From contig JAQGDQ010000044.1 of NCBI GenBank assembly GCA_030141605.1, positions 344,001 through 408,000 of the forward strand: 64,000 nt of DNA, in the 5' to 3' direction. The notes under the pieces were generated by a model. That model did no database searches and had not been told where the DNA came from. It worked only from the letters and a program-made list of their open reading frames with translations. Below are positions 12,289-24,972 of the stretch, piece after piece. Numbering within the stretch: position 1 is the stretch's first letter; every line of letters starts with the position of its first letter. This stretch comes from Tubiluchus corallicola (taxonomy: Eukaryota > Priapulida > Priapulimorpha > Priapulimorphida > Tubiluchidae). Position numbers and translations under genes: made by a program.

Positions 12289-12714
12289 TTTATATTAATA
12301 GGTAATGTCTAGCTAGGACACACGATGGATGCCCGCAACACTCCACCATTTTATTAGGTGGTCACACTTTATTCCTATAGCGTAAACAAAGTGTGGGCCT
12401 ACTTTTGGTTTAAAGAAGCGTTTATTCCCCTTGTTGTTTGCATACGGAAGACAACAAGATTAGGTTTTCTTTATAGCAAACATTTTCCTTATATCTTGTG
12501 CCGAACTTGTAATTTTTTCTCGTAAATTGATATTTTTATACATTGTCAATTGAATACTTGAATATGAATACTTAAATTAGATTGATTGTCTTGCCAATTA
12601 GCAACTTATTCCATTAAATTACAATTTTGATCAATAATTCCAATAAACAATAATTAATTGTTGTGCAGACCATATCATAACTTTTATTCAAATAATTATT
12701 AATTTAACATTACA
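12095..12714. repeat. Identical 48-bp direct repeats flanking 524 bp
   Basis: Copies at 12095-12142 and 12667-12714 are identical over 48 bp, starting AGACCATATCATAACTTTTA. The segment between begins with an (AT)n run, includes the GC-rich motif at 12255-12288, and ends AATTAATTGTTGTGC. The arrangement could be a segmental duplication or an insertion with a long target duplication. No coding content. Confidence 0.75.
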
Positions 12715-14460
12715 TAAAACCTTTCACCAGAATTAAAATGTTTCATGACAATAATAGTAGTACGTAGTTGTAACTTTATTGACTTTTTATTAATCATATT
12801 TTGGCACATCAAATTTCCACTACCTTTTCAATGAGTAAAAAATTACCATGATATTAGGGCCATAATCAACTGTACACAGAAATCACAGCTTTTTAAGCTT
12901 CAAAACTTTCGTCACCATAATTAGAATACATGCCACTAGTTAAGGCGCAACAATAATATAAATAATATTATGATTACATAACAATCAACCTCAGTGAATA
13001 ATACAATATGAAGATAAAAACACGCTGATAGTATACACTGTATAAAAGGGTGAATAAATAAAAGTAGGAGACTTTATATTAATCGATAACCCAGGACAGA
13101 TACTTTCACAAGATAGTTTTGAGCAGGTTAACGAGTACAATTAACAACCACAAATAGCCATATATAGTTTACAAAACTTATTAATAGAAAATAGGTAAAC
13201 TGTTTTGGTATTTTTATACTTTAACTGTTATTAGTGTCCTGGCTGACCTAATAATCTTAGTAAAAGGTAATACTGCAAATATTTAGGAATAGCATATCAC
13301 AGAAACCATGTGGTGCCACCTAGTGAAAATGAAGAAGAAATATTGTCAACTAGTGCCTGTTTAACACTAGGCCACAACCGTACATCAAAAGAGATTTATA
13401 ACAATAGCAGTGGATGAAAGACTAGAACAATCTAGACTTCAAGTTTAGTAACTTCATGATTAGAAGTGTTGTGCACAGTTCTATAAATAAATTTATTAGA
13501 ATTTGACCATAAAGGGCATTAAAAAAGAATGGATTCAGATTGGTCAAGAATGACAGATGCATCTGAACCAGAGTTCAACAAAAGCTGTGCAGGTAAGAAA
13601 ATGATAATCTAGACATTTCATCATTGTGTACTTAGTAACTATTTCCTACAATAAAAAGAACAAAAAGTGTTCGCTTCAAATATTAGAAATTGCAACACGA
13701 TTTTGTAGCCGTGTAGAAAAGGCAAAATTTCTTATGTTTGGCAAAATAAAGTTAAAGAAAAAGTTGTACAGCAGCAAATTTTGTAGTATGCCTTGAAAGA
13801 CTTGCAAAGTAAAGTTGTACAAGGTGGCAGCACTAGTACGTTTACTAGTTTGAAATGCTCAGATTAATAATAAAAATGTTGGTTTCTTTCATAATTTATA
13901 CAATTTGCACCAACGTTACAAATCCATGTTACCAGTGTGTATGATAACTAGATCAAAAATTATATTTTTTACAAAATTTATGATTTGCACCCTATTAGAT
14001 TTTCACTTATTTTTTACAATGTGCAAATAAATTGATAGAACTGGCTTTAATTCTTTAACAGACGATAAACAGCTAAAGTGGCTGCATCTTAAGTATTTTT
14101 AATCATTTACCACTATCTGAGCACAAGCTCTGTGCAAAGCAGGCTTATAGATGAAATTAAACTCAAAAGTGAGAAATGTAACTACTCGATTAGAAAAAAT
14201 TGTTAGTTGATGCACTGTTTAACGTGTCGAGCTTCTTCGGCAATATGCAGCACTCTTTTGCATACTCGGCTCAGCTGGCCACTGTACAGTATAAATCGAG
14301 TTTCAAAACTTTTTGTTAAACTAAACTGATGATTCAGAATAACTTCACACTTCCTTTACCAGATGGCCACCCTGACCTTATTTCTGAACTTCAATAATGT
14401 TGTTCATAAATTTATGAATATTTTGAGAGGAAATAAGAATATTATTCATACATAATGGAG
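12715..14460. other. Spacer downstream of SLC45A3
   Basis: AT-rich sequence with no gene or clear mobile element. It should include the SLC45A3 3' UTR next to 14460, but I could not choose a poly(A) site. Confidence 0.5.
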
Positions 14461-17400
14461 CTATGTAACGGAACATCTCATATCTGATTCGTCGAAAATG
14501 ATTCTGACAGCTGATATACAAGCGACACAACTAATCAATGCTGAGAAGACAATGTATGAAAGAGTTGTGCCAGTGACATGAACAATGCTACCCATGCACG
14601 CTGATAAAACAACTTGTGCAAGGAAGAATGCAGCATCGAGAACGGCCATGTCAGAACCCGAACCTCGCTGATGGATCTCCTCCGATGAAGAACAATCACT
14701 AAAGTAAACCTAAAAACAAACAATGTATAGTACATCAGAAGTAATGTTGATATAACCAGAATTATACAGTCAGATAGGTGGAAAAACCCACGTAAATATG
14801 AATAAAATTAACCTTAATTTGGAGCAACATATTGCATATGCCAGAAACTATTCTAGTTCTAAATGTCATACAATCGGATTCACAATATTGCATTTATCAG
14901 AGCGTAATTTACATACAAAACCGGCTGTTGGTCCGGTTTGCCCAGGGAAGCCAGACTATATGCATGTGGTAATAATGTGTAAACTGAATTTCATTGAATT
15001 CGTTGTTGTGGTTATACACAAAATGTCAGAGATAAGAACTGACCTCAGAATTTTAATTTTACAATCTCTGGTAGACTTATTCAAATGTAATGTCAGTAAA
15101 ATATGCCATGTATGCTTGTAATCTTTTATATGTTAAACAGGAGCTGATTTGAGTACAGCTGTGTAAACTGTGTGATTAATTTTTCCACAGAAGGATATCA
15201 CATTGTTGTTCACAACTTTGCTTTTTTGTTTATTAATTGGCATAACCTTAGGCTATAGTCTTAATGCATTTTATATTTAATTATATATTTATTATATATT
15301 CAGTTTAAAATATTTTGATTTTAGTTAGAAAGTTAACTAAAAGTCTTCACACGGCAAGTGCAAACCACATTTCGAAACAGTTTGACATGGCAGCTCAAAA
15401 GCAGAAGCACACAGAATTGATCGCGGTATCCACTATGTAGGCAAGCTAACATCACATGATTTTGTTATGATTCAACTGTGAAACGGTTAGTCCAGCAACT
15501 GTGTGAACACTCAGTTAAACTATTTTAAACAGTTTGGCGAAAATGTTTTACTCAAAATGTTTTGAAACCATTTCGGCATGTGAAAATGATCAAAATGTTT
15601 TGAAACCATTTTGCCATGTGAAAAGGGTCAAAATGTTTTGAAACCATTTTGCCACGTGAAAACGGTGTATATAATTAAGAAAATAAAATAAACGAAAGAA
15701 TAATATAGAAGTCTGACAGGACCTGGTACGTAAAGAAATGTTAATTCAGGTTTGCATAAAAGTAACATTTCACTGTATCGACTTCCATGTCTTGTTGATT
15801 CATACAAAATACACAAAAATCATTTCCAGATAGTGACGCTTATAATTTATTGCATTTCGTTTATTATGCATAGCAAGAAATCATTAGTACGAATTAATGT
15901 AGCAACTATCCATCTCTAGTTCAAACTAACTGTCGTAAGTAGCAGGGCTGTCTTAATGCAGGGTAGATACCCGGAGGCCCCATACTAATCTATGTATGTT
16001 CTGACTTGCTGTCAATAAATCTACCAATAAGTACCAATACAATAAATATATGTTTATAATTTTATCAACCACCTACATCTTTATACCTGTAGGTTGGGAC
16101 CCCGGTGCACTACTCTGCCTGGGAGCCTAGAAAGCTATTAAGGGGACCCTATTAAGTAGCTTGTAGAAAGAGACAAACATACCGTCTTACTCTGCTGATA
16201 CTGTGTAATGAGGGCAAATGGTATAGCAGTAAATGTGGCAAATCCAAAGCCAGTAATCGCTGTCACCAGATTAAGAAGTACAACATTTCTAATGAAAATC
16301 ATCGATATCATTGCACAGGTGAATGATACTATACCTGCAAACAAAAAATCAGTAAATAATAAACTCGAGTTATAGTACTTAGTTAATATTTAGGTTTAGC
16401 TGAAATAAGTTCTACCAAAATCTAGGATAAAAAACTCTCAGAATCTTTATAGTGTTAATGCTCTGATCACTAAGTTGCCTATATATTAACAACTGGTATT
16501 GATCCATACAGGTTTAAACATTGCGCATGTACAGACAGTGGTTGCGATAATTGTCCAAAATGGGAGGCAAATTAAGAGGCCATGTCTAATTCAAATTCTA
16601 TGGTCTGTCATTAGGCAAACAATTGGTGCCATGATGTTGTAGAATGCAAAAATTGCATTTGATCGTTAGGCAAGAACAGTCCTTGAGTCATTGATCGATC
16701 AGCAAGATTCATCAAAAAATCAGAAAACTCAATGACCTAGTGCCACCTGTGCAAAGATCATTCCTATTGTAATTGTAACTATATGAAACACAGTGTTCCA
16801 AATAAAACTTTCAATCACCATTTAAAATTGCTTGTGTGAAAGCGGTGTTAGTATATCATTGTTGCTGTCATTGTTGTTACTGCTACTTCTGCTCTGCTGC
16901 TTGTCTGGCTGTTACTGTTGCTGGTGTCAATGTTGTAGTTTTATAGCTATTGTCGTTGTTAGTATATCAGCATCAGGTCAATTGTTTTTGGTGTACCGCA
17001 CACAAGAAAAAAGTTACATCAACCATTGTCAACTATAAACTTGGATGTTGAACGACGATTCCTAGTAATGGTCTAAAAAACAGGATTTTGTCATATTTAT
17101 TTATGCTAAGCAGAAACTTAACTGCAACGTGAAACTAAAACAAGTTCATTGAACTATATGTTAGTAACCACTGACAGCAACAATGTAAGTACATTGTAAT
17201 GTCTGAGAAGTGTAAGTTATTAAAGACAGCATTTTGGATCGTTGGTCACTTTTACTCTAAATGCAAATGGTCAGTTTACAAACGAATACAACGAAGTTTG
17301 GTTTCTATTGTGAAAGTTATTTTAATCCCTGAAAATTAGTTATTTAGTTATTTGTGACTACTTCAGTTGCTGCTACTGTTTCTGCCACCATTGTCATGGT

Positions 17401-20400
17401 TGTTGCTTTTGTGCCTCTCATTGTTGTTACTGCGACTTCTGCTCTGCTGCTTGTTTTGCTGTTACTGTTGTTGCTGTCAATGTTGTTGTTTTGTAGCTAT
17501 TGTCGGTGTTGTTGTTGCTGTAGTTGTTGTCATGGTTGTCTCGGTCATCGTTGTTACTTTTGTTGTTGTAGTAGCTGTTGTTGAATTATCACAAATACTT
17601 TACGAAAACATAATACTTTAATCTTACAAAATGCAGTAAAGCAATACTAAATTAGGGAGTCCGAAAAATTTGCACCTCCACTGGGCCTCGAACTCAACTC
17701 CTTCTGCATTCTGGCTCAAATCAAATCAATTTATTTCACGCCAGCAATACATATAGAATGCATTAACGTACAATATGATTAACAGAAAAGAACAGTATAA
17801 GAAAAAAACATTGATGCAGTCAAATTAACCAAATAAGAGTTGCTGTATGACATCTTGAAATTTTGGTTTGTTAAGGTGGCAAGAATGAGTGAATGAAAGA
17901 ACGGTTAAGGTTAGTAAACATGACAGAATGGAAAAACTAGTAAGATTAGAGATAGAAAGAAGGAAGGGAGGGGAGGAAACACCTGCAGTGCATGTTTAAA
18001 TTACGTAGAGCTATATTAAAATAGTGTATAATATAAATAATGGGAGGCCATACATTGTGGCTGCATGAGACCGTTATGCTGTTATGCTAACCATTATGCC
18101 ATAGAGATACTCTTATTAAAACAGTTTAGTTACATCATGCATTGTACAACTACTACAGCACTTCCTTAGATACCTTACATTTTACCTTTGAATGATTAAA
18201 ATCTTGCTTATGAAACATTGAGTTGTTAACTTGTACTATGTATTATGCTTTGTGAAGAGTGATGTTATGCTCACAAATAAAAACCACCTACACGCTACAC
18301 TGAATAATTAACCAGTAATTTTAGGATTACTTTGTTAGTAATGCATGTATAGCGTCGTTTTAAACCTACTGGTTCACTCAAATTGTACCAACCTTTTGTG
18401 TCACTGTGTGTGTGTGAACAAGTGCGTTTAACAAATAAGCATACGCAAAAATGTCTGCTTTTGCTCTGTTAGTTTATTTGTGCATTTGATACTCTGGTAT
18501 TTAAGACTCCAGACACTCTTCAAATAGCCTTTAAAGTCAAGATTTTTCAAGATTGTTTATTTCACATGAACACAAGTACATTAAGGCCCTTGAAAAAAGT
18601 CTCAAAGCAAGTTATACTAGGTTCGACTAAAAACCTTGGATTTTATCTTGGATTTTATCTTTGTTAAATATAACGCTTTGCATTCACTGCATGGACCCCT
18701 GCACGTGTAGGTCATGTACAAGGTACTTGGATTATTATGAATACATGTACAAAAACTCTTTGTTAGTTCAATGGTTAAGTATGTACGTACAGTGTGTTTT
18801 GATTTCTACTTCTTTAAAATAATATTAATTTCTAATTCCTGCTCTTCTACTTTTGGAAAACATTTTCCTAATAAAAAAAAAATTATATAAATATTCTTTG
18901 AGGTTTAAACATGACTGCACACATATTTCATTGATCCAGAGCTGCTGAGCTCAAAGAATTATTCATAATGCAAGCACATAAAAAAGGCATCGTGACGCCC
19001 ACACAACAGCTTTTAACAAAAATTTAATTTTGAGTTTAAAATCAAGAAAGATACAGTTTTAAAGGAAGTACATCATTGTTATATTCTATTTAAAATAAAA
19101 AAGAAATAAAAAGTTTTACACTAAGCTCATCAGTCTCAAAACATAATAGAATACCTTAACAAATGAGTTGAGTAAATGCATGCTCATTTCAAAAACACAG
19201 GAAGCAGGTTGGTCAAGTAAAAGTAATGACTCCAGGAAATTTTTCCAAGGCCATGCGATTAAAAAAAATAAAAGAAACTAACGACTTTTATCGCACAAGC
19301 GAAGTAAAGAGTTTAAAAAATTGGGAAAAGGCACCAATTTTAAAAAATGTTCTCGGGGACCAGTTGCTACCCTTGCTCCTCCCTTGTTACCTACACCACT
19401 GCATTGCAACTTACCAAACATGTAAGCATTGCGTGCACCAGCCTGAGATATAATGCTCTCCAGAAACCAAGAGTATGAGGCAGAAGTTATGCAGTGAAAG
19501 AGAAGTCCCCAGCTGCCCATACGAACACCTGAAACATAACAATATGAAGACATTACAAGCTGTTCATTGTATTCTAAAATATTTTTTGACATAAAGGTAG
19601 AAATAGTATAAGAATTTGTCTCTGCCTCACTTCGAGTGTACCTGTGTTCTCTTCCAGGTAATAGACTGTTTTCCCACAGAAGACAGCAAGACCAGAGGTT
19701 CATGTGGATGCGACACAGATATAAAGAAATTCTTTACTCAGGCAATATTTTTAAGCACTAAACTGTTAAGAATATTTCACAAAGTATATAATACATTCAG
19801 GACCAGATTATGACCTTTTGAGGACCCTGGGCTAACGAAATCCCTCAGACGGATGAACCCTCTTAATTTGCTCGCGCTCGTCTCGGATATTTTTTACTTG
19901 TGATATATTTTAGCAACAGTTGCATAGCTGGGTGCCCCATATTTCAAATACAGGGCTTCAAAGAGGGGCCCTTATCTCAAATAAAGGGCCTCAAACAAAG
20001 GCTTTTGTTTTAGATAAAAGGCTATAAACAGGGATCCGTTATCTCAAATGAGGAGCAACTTTAAAATTGGATTTTCAGACTTCCTGTCCTCTTTTTTAGA
20101 GTTGAAATTTTATTTTAAGTTATATGAATTATTCAGCAATGCAAAATATGGATCCTCCAAGCTTAAAGGGCCCTAGGGTATACAACCCAGAGTATACAAC
20201 CTATAGGGTAATCCAGCCCAGGATATATCAACAAATATATGAGCAGACAGCAGATTACTGGTTTTTTAAGTCAGGATATCAATAGCTCTAGATAGCGCAT
20301 AGATGGTTGACCTTGGACAATTTCATTGCAAAATGATCTCATAGCATCAGACATTTAGATGTACAGAGTAAGGCATTACAAGCACTTGCTATAGACAAAG

Positions 20401-23400
20401 TAATCTGTGTTAGTTTGCAAACTTCCTCTAGAATTTATGTATTTACTAATTTGGTCACATCTGCAAAACTATTGGCATCACTGAATGGAAATCATTGACT
20501 TATATAAGCACATAATGTAATTTTTGCTTAGTAATAACATGACACACACGTTTGCATACTGTCAGGTACTTATTAAATACATAGGGTCTAATGTAATGTG
20601 TGCCTCAATGAACAGTATTTGTGTAATCATAATTGTGAGACGTAACTTTTGGTTAGTAATGGTTAAGTTATCAAATCTGCTTAATTTTTATCTTAATTTA
20701 TGTTAATATTTTCGCCTGCAGGATAATTATCTTTTACAAATACTTCAGTTGTTTTCAGAATGAGTAAATTGCATAAATTACACTGGTAGTACAGACTACA
20801 GGCCTCCATGTTTTATTAACCCTTTCATACCCGTTGTACCTCGTGGGATACGAGAATATTTTCTGCCTTTAAAATTAATAAAATTTTAAAACTGACAGTC
20901 ATTTGATCTGTTAATAGTTATTTTTATTTAAGCCAATAACAATAGACTAAAAATGGTGTTAAAATGGCAAACTAGAAAATCTACATAGCACAAAAACTGC
21001 ACAAGGTACAGCATTTTAGATATGCCTTTGTACAGATCAGCATAGCATGCATTCTAAATGTCTTAAATTATCAGCAGTTGCAAAATGAAGCACATTTTAT
21101 GCTTCCATTGAATCCCAATGTATCCCGTGGGATACATGCTATATTTAGCACGAGGGCACAGGTAGAAAAAAATTATTATGTGTAAACAAGATGGACATAC
21201 TGAACAAAAGTACCAAGCCAAAAAAATTTTTCTTATTAAAAAAATAATTTGGGACTGAAAGGGTTAAAACATACTAGTATAATTGTGCTTGCTTCCATTT
21301 AAGAATGTGCAAAGATATAATAAATAAAATAAAGAACAGTGTTTGCAAGATCTAGAGCATAAAATATCGTGTGCACTAGTGCGAAGCTTAACAATTAATC
21401 TTGACTCATCAGAAAAAAAGATGCCCAGTTGTACAGTCTGAATGATTTGACTTATTTGGGAGTGAACAGGTTATCTTACTACCCATCTCTCCCCCTCTTA
21501 CTTATCACCTACAGCACTCTCACTCATGAACTTAGGGTTACCATCCACCCAGCAACAAATGCTTTATGCTGCACAGTATAATTAATGCGTAATTAATTGG
21601 CTGTTTACTGTATTGAGGGAGGACGTATTCACACCTGGGACTGGCTGAAGCCCCTATCAAGTTAGATTCCAGTCTTGCCACACCCTGGTACTGAATGCAG
21701 GACTCCAGCTAATCTCAATAACAAGCCCTAAATGTCTACAACAGTGATTTTGCTGTACGAAATTGTAGTTATTACGCACTTGGACTCACTTTGCCAAACT
21801 TTTTACGTAATTCCCCTAATACTTTAGAACAATCAGGGCCGGATTAAACAATCAGAGCCGGATTACAACCTTTTTGGGCCCCCCTAGACTAATGAAATTA
21901 TGGGCCCCCTCGGATGGATCCACACTCTTGAATATTTTTACTCCTGATATATTTTAGCAATTATTTACAATATTAGCAATAAACATGAAATTTACATGAA
22001 AGAAACAGCTAGAAATCTAAACCTCATGCAAATTCTTCATATAAACTAGAATAGCTATGTTTTGTTTGCCAACAATAACTTTAAAAATAACGTTATTTTA
22101 CTACTATTTTTTGCAAACTAAATTAGCACAGATTTCAACACAGTGGAAAAACAGATTTTTTACCAAATGTTACCAAAGCTTGAGGGGCCATAGGCCGCAG
22201 CCATTACTGGGATATAGGATAATCCAGCTCTTACAAAAATATCACATTTTTGTAATAAGTTAGGTAGAAACTTAGTTTTGGAAATACACGTATTTTTACA
22301 TGGCCAGGGTGCTCAACTGCTCACGGCGCCATAACTTTAAATGATTTTCGACACGACTCAGCTGGCAGCTATAAATGTATAGGCTGAATAATAAATCTAT
22401 TTATTGATGGACTTTTACATGCGCAATCATGCACTGCTGGGTTTTGCTGTAAACTTGTAATTGTGCTATTGCTGTATAGCAAATTTATAGCAGTTCAATG
22501 TGCCCTGCACTTTCTACCTAAAGTAACAGATCTTAAAGGAAACACAGGACGATTTTTCATATCCTACTCAATTTTCAAGTACAATAAAAGTATACAGTTT
22601 AACACCTACAATAATGCAAAGTATTTCTGAAAATTAAATAATAGATTGAAAATTTAATTAATAGCAGGTGAAGCCAACTGTGATCAAATCACAGCTGAAC
22701 ATAATCTTTAAGAGCACAAACATTCGATGAGCGTGTTGTATGTGTTTGCGAAAGTGAAAATGAATGTATACAGTGCTACAATATGTGCTACAATATAATT
22801 GTATGCGGTGAATAACAGCTAATCTGTTTGTTAACAGCAAATCGGCATTAATTAACTACCGTCAGTACCTAATCTAATCACTGGAAAAGTGTACCCATAC
22901 ATATTTGTTTTTTATAACAAAAAATTTAAACCAAGAATTCAACAATGGACTTTCCAGAAAGAGGGTTTAGCACAGGTAAATTTTGACAGCTCCGATTTGT
23001 TTTTACATTTAACGGAAATTGTCTTTTTAAAGGAAACCCTTTTGATCATTTTCCACAATAATTTGTCATTTGTTCTATTATACGCTAATCAGGTAACTGC
23101 ATGGCACTTTCCTGGATTCATAACTAATCAATGCTAACGGCTTAGAAATATTTCAATTTAGTTGCATTAGTTTAGTCTGGTCAATATAACCATGCTCACA
23201 ATTTGACTTCCCTTCTGAAAAACAATAAAAATTACAAAAAAATTTAACGATGCAATTATAAATAGAAAAATTAGGTTTTTTCATATTTGAATGTAACTGG
23301 CGACAACTCGAATAGTTTTGGTAATTTACTGCATTAACAGAAGCATAGCCAGTCATCAATATCGATTTGTCTCTAAAATCCGAAATTTGGGCCAGCAGAG

Positions 23401-24955
23401 CTTTTTGATTTCATGTATAGACCCAAATACATCCCTCCTCCAAAATGAAAACAGCCAGAAGCAGTTTACCAGAGAGTCACCCGTGTATCCGATGAGGCTC
23501 GGTGTTGCTTAAGTTGTGTTGCAAACACACACTGTGAACACTCAGATGCTAACCTAAATTACCGCCCTAAATTAACCCTGTAACAACAACAGATACCTGG
23601 CAACAGATATTAGTAATTAACAAATTTACTTGAGGTTCAATAAACATTCAGTATAATTCAATTTTCTGTAATCCTACACACTATACATTTCTAGTAATAT
23701 TTTAGTTACCAATATCGTATAACTGTTGTTCAGGCGAACCATGTGGTGCATTAGGATCACCGCCGTATACAATATGTCCAACAAAATCCGTGTAGAACAA
23801 GTTATGGCAAATCAGTGCTGTCCATGTGAGAAAATGTGCAACAAATATCCTTCGAAGTACAAGTGGCATCCGCAAGAACTGACTCACTATTTTTACTGGT
23901 TGGTACAGAAATGTCACGATCAGTTTGATGAACATTTTTATTACTGAGATTAAAAACCGGTTGAATGTCAGTCTGAAGGAAAAACAACGATATAAAAGAC
24001 GCACTGAAGACGTACGAGTAAAACTAGAAATTTGAACCTTGGCCTCCTTTGGTATTAATAAAATACTGTCTTCACGAGTATCATCAGAATTTGTTCTTTT
24101 ACAACCTAAATCACAAGAATTCTCACTAACTACTTCTGTATAATCATCTAGTGAATTTAGCTGATGTCCTTGCCCATTGCTATTGAGAGCTTTAGCTTCA
24201 TTGTTACCGTTTTGGACACAAGCTTCGACACCATCAGTAACGTCATTAGTTCTTTGTTTCAACTGTTTCCTTTTACTGTTAATCAACAATGGCTTTTCTC
24301 TCATCACAGTCAAGGTTGTGAAAAATGACAGTATAAACAAAACTGCGATAACAGTAAAAACAGACTGTTCCTGGGAACCGAGTACCACACCCAGGCGACT
24401 TTCCGACCAGTCAAGAGCAGTAATGAGGTATCCAATACAACCACCTAAACTCATCATAAACGAGTATATGGAGAAAGCAGTTTCCTGCGACGCAGTATTT
24501 TTGCAAATGTCTGAAAGCAGAGCCTCAAATGGATTAAAAGCAGCTTGTGAACAAAAGTCTAGCATGACCACACCCAAGATTAACAAACCCACAGTCCAAG
24601 TGCGATACTTAGTGACAACGTCTGACGACGCCATGTGAAAAGAAGAAGGAATAATGACTAAAGAAATGATGACACCAAAACACAAAAAGATAATGAAAGG
24701 TCTTCTCCGTCCTAGTGACGATGTGCACCTGTCGCTAGCTCGGCCTATTACTGGGACAACAAAAAGCCCAATAAGCGGGCCTAGGCCTAGTATCACAGTC
24801 ATGTATTGATCACTAATTCCTGCCTTAAGCAACATTGGAGGCAGGTAAGTAAATGTGGCACTTGCACAGAATTCCAGCCCACAGGTTATAAAGTTGAGAA
24901 ACATGAGATGATACAGTGGAATGGCATGTTCTTTGCGTATGTCTTTTTGATGCAT
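14461..24955 (-). CDS. SLC45A3: SLC45A3-like proton/sugar-type MFS transporter, complete (586 aa, 4 coding exons)
   Basis: Minus-strand join: 24955-23710, 19528-19415, 16334-16183, 14709-14461, with phases 1, 1 and 0 agreeing at every junction and a TAG stop. Exon 1 carries TM1-7 with the SLC45 loop signature DRCTSSLGRRRPF, LDFCSQAAFNPFEALLSDI and FYTDFVG, separated by a long polar loop of about 100 residues. Exons 2-4 carry the remaining helices, including GVRMGSWGLLF, VLDAAFFLAQV and the ending RIIFDESDM. These stretches resemble human SLC45A3 more than A1, A2 or A4, and the length fits (human about 550 aa). The ATG at 24955 is the first after an in-frame stop; the track's earlier GTG is not needed. 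SLC45 proteins are membrane transporters thought to move sugars with protons; the substrate here is unknown. The 5'UTR acceptor lies in a tandem duplication. Confidence 0.93.
15345..15664. mobile_element. Probable foldback/MITE-like element with 38-bp subrepeats
   Basis: The left side (CTTCACACGGCAAGTGCAAA, later CGAAACAGTTTGAC) and right side (GTTTTGAAACCATTTTGCCA then CGTGAAAAC) are partly inverted copies. The right part holds three tandem 38-bp units at about 15551-15664. It lies in SLC45A3 intron 3, with no coding capacity. Exact ends are uncertain. Confidence 0.5.
16859..17590. repeat. Duplicated Thr/Val/Leu-codon-like GTT/GCT trinucleotide tracts
   Basis: Tracts at 16859-16960 and 17419-17590 share long stretches such as ATTGTTGTTACTGC and CTGTCAATGTTGT, about 560 bp apart. 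They give spurious hydrophobic and Cys-rich frames. A related tract occurs at 26215-26385. They lie in SLC45A3 intron 2. Confidence 0.7.
17641..18117 (-). mobile_element. tRNA-derived SINE, family B, split by a LINE 3' end insertion
   Basis: On the minus strand, 18117-18082 carries a tRNA-like left half with an A-box (ATGGCATAATGGTTAGCATA), and 17720-17641 carries the B-box side (GAGTTCGAGGCCC) followed by a body shared with the copy at 50925-51025. The intervening sequence of about 365 bp ends on the minus strand in GTGAAATAAATTGATTTGAT, a LINE-type 3' end. So a LINE tail appears inserted in the tRNA head. It lies in SLC45A3 intron 2. Confidence 0.6.
18540..18610 (-). mobile_element. LINE 3' end fragment
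   Basis: On the minus strand it ends GTGAAATAAACAATCTTGAA, matching the tail type at 62700 and 25693. Very short and truncated. Confidence 0.4.
19798..20222. mobile_element. hAT-like non-autonomous element (copy 1)
   Basis: It starts CAGGACCAGATTATGACC and ends GGGTAATCCAGCCCAGG, imperfect inverted repeats of the CAGGGCCGGATTA kind typical of hAT-type MITEs. Its left 120 bp align with the copy at 21831-22232, including GATATATTTTAGCAA. It lies in SLC45A3 intron 1, with no transposase. Confidence 0.55.
20820..21263. mobile_element. piggyBac-like MITE with TTAA duplications
   Basis: TTAA at 20816-20819 and 21264-21267 flanks an element that begins CCCTTTCATACCCG and ends GGGACTGAAAGGG. TTAA target duplication with CCCTTTC-type ends is the piggyBac signature. 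Internally it repeats GTGGGATAC with nearby inverted copies near both ends. At 444 bp without a reading frame it is non-autonomous. Confidence 0.8.
21831..22232. mobile_element. hAT-like non-autonomous element (copy 2)
   Basis: It starts with a doubled AATCAGGGCCGGATTA end and finishes GGATAATCCAGCTCTT. The left third aligns with copy 1 at 19798-20222. It lies in SLC45A3 intron 1 and is non-coding. Confidence 0.6.
22233..23700. other. SLC45A3 intron 1, right part
   Basis: No conserved exon or recognisable mobile element; only short unsupported frames. Confidence 0.5.
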
Positions 24956-24972
24956 CACTGGAGGATTGGTAG

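Noticed and set aside
14798-15121. 107-codon plus-strand frame
   Set aside because: Overlaps SLC45A3 intron 3 on the other strand; composition like random AT-rich sequence.
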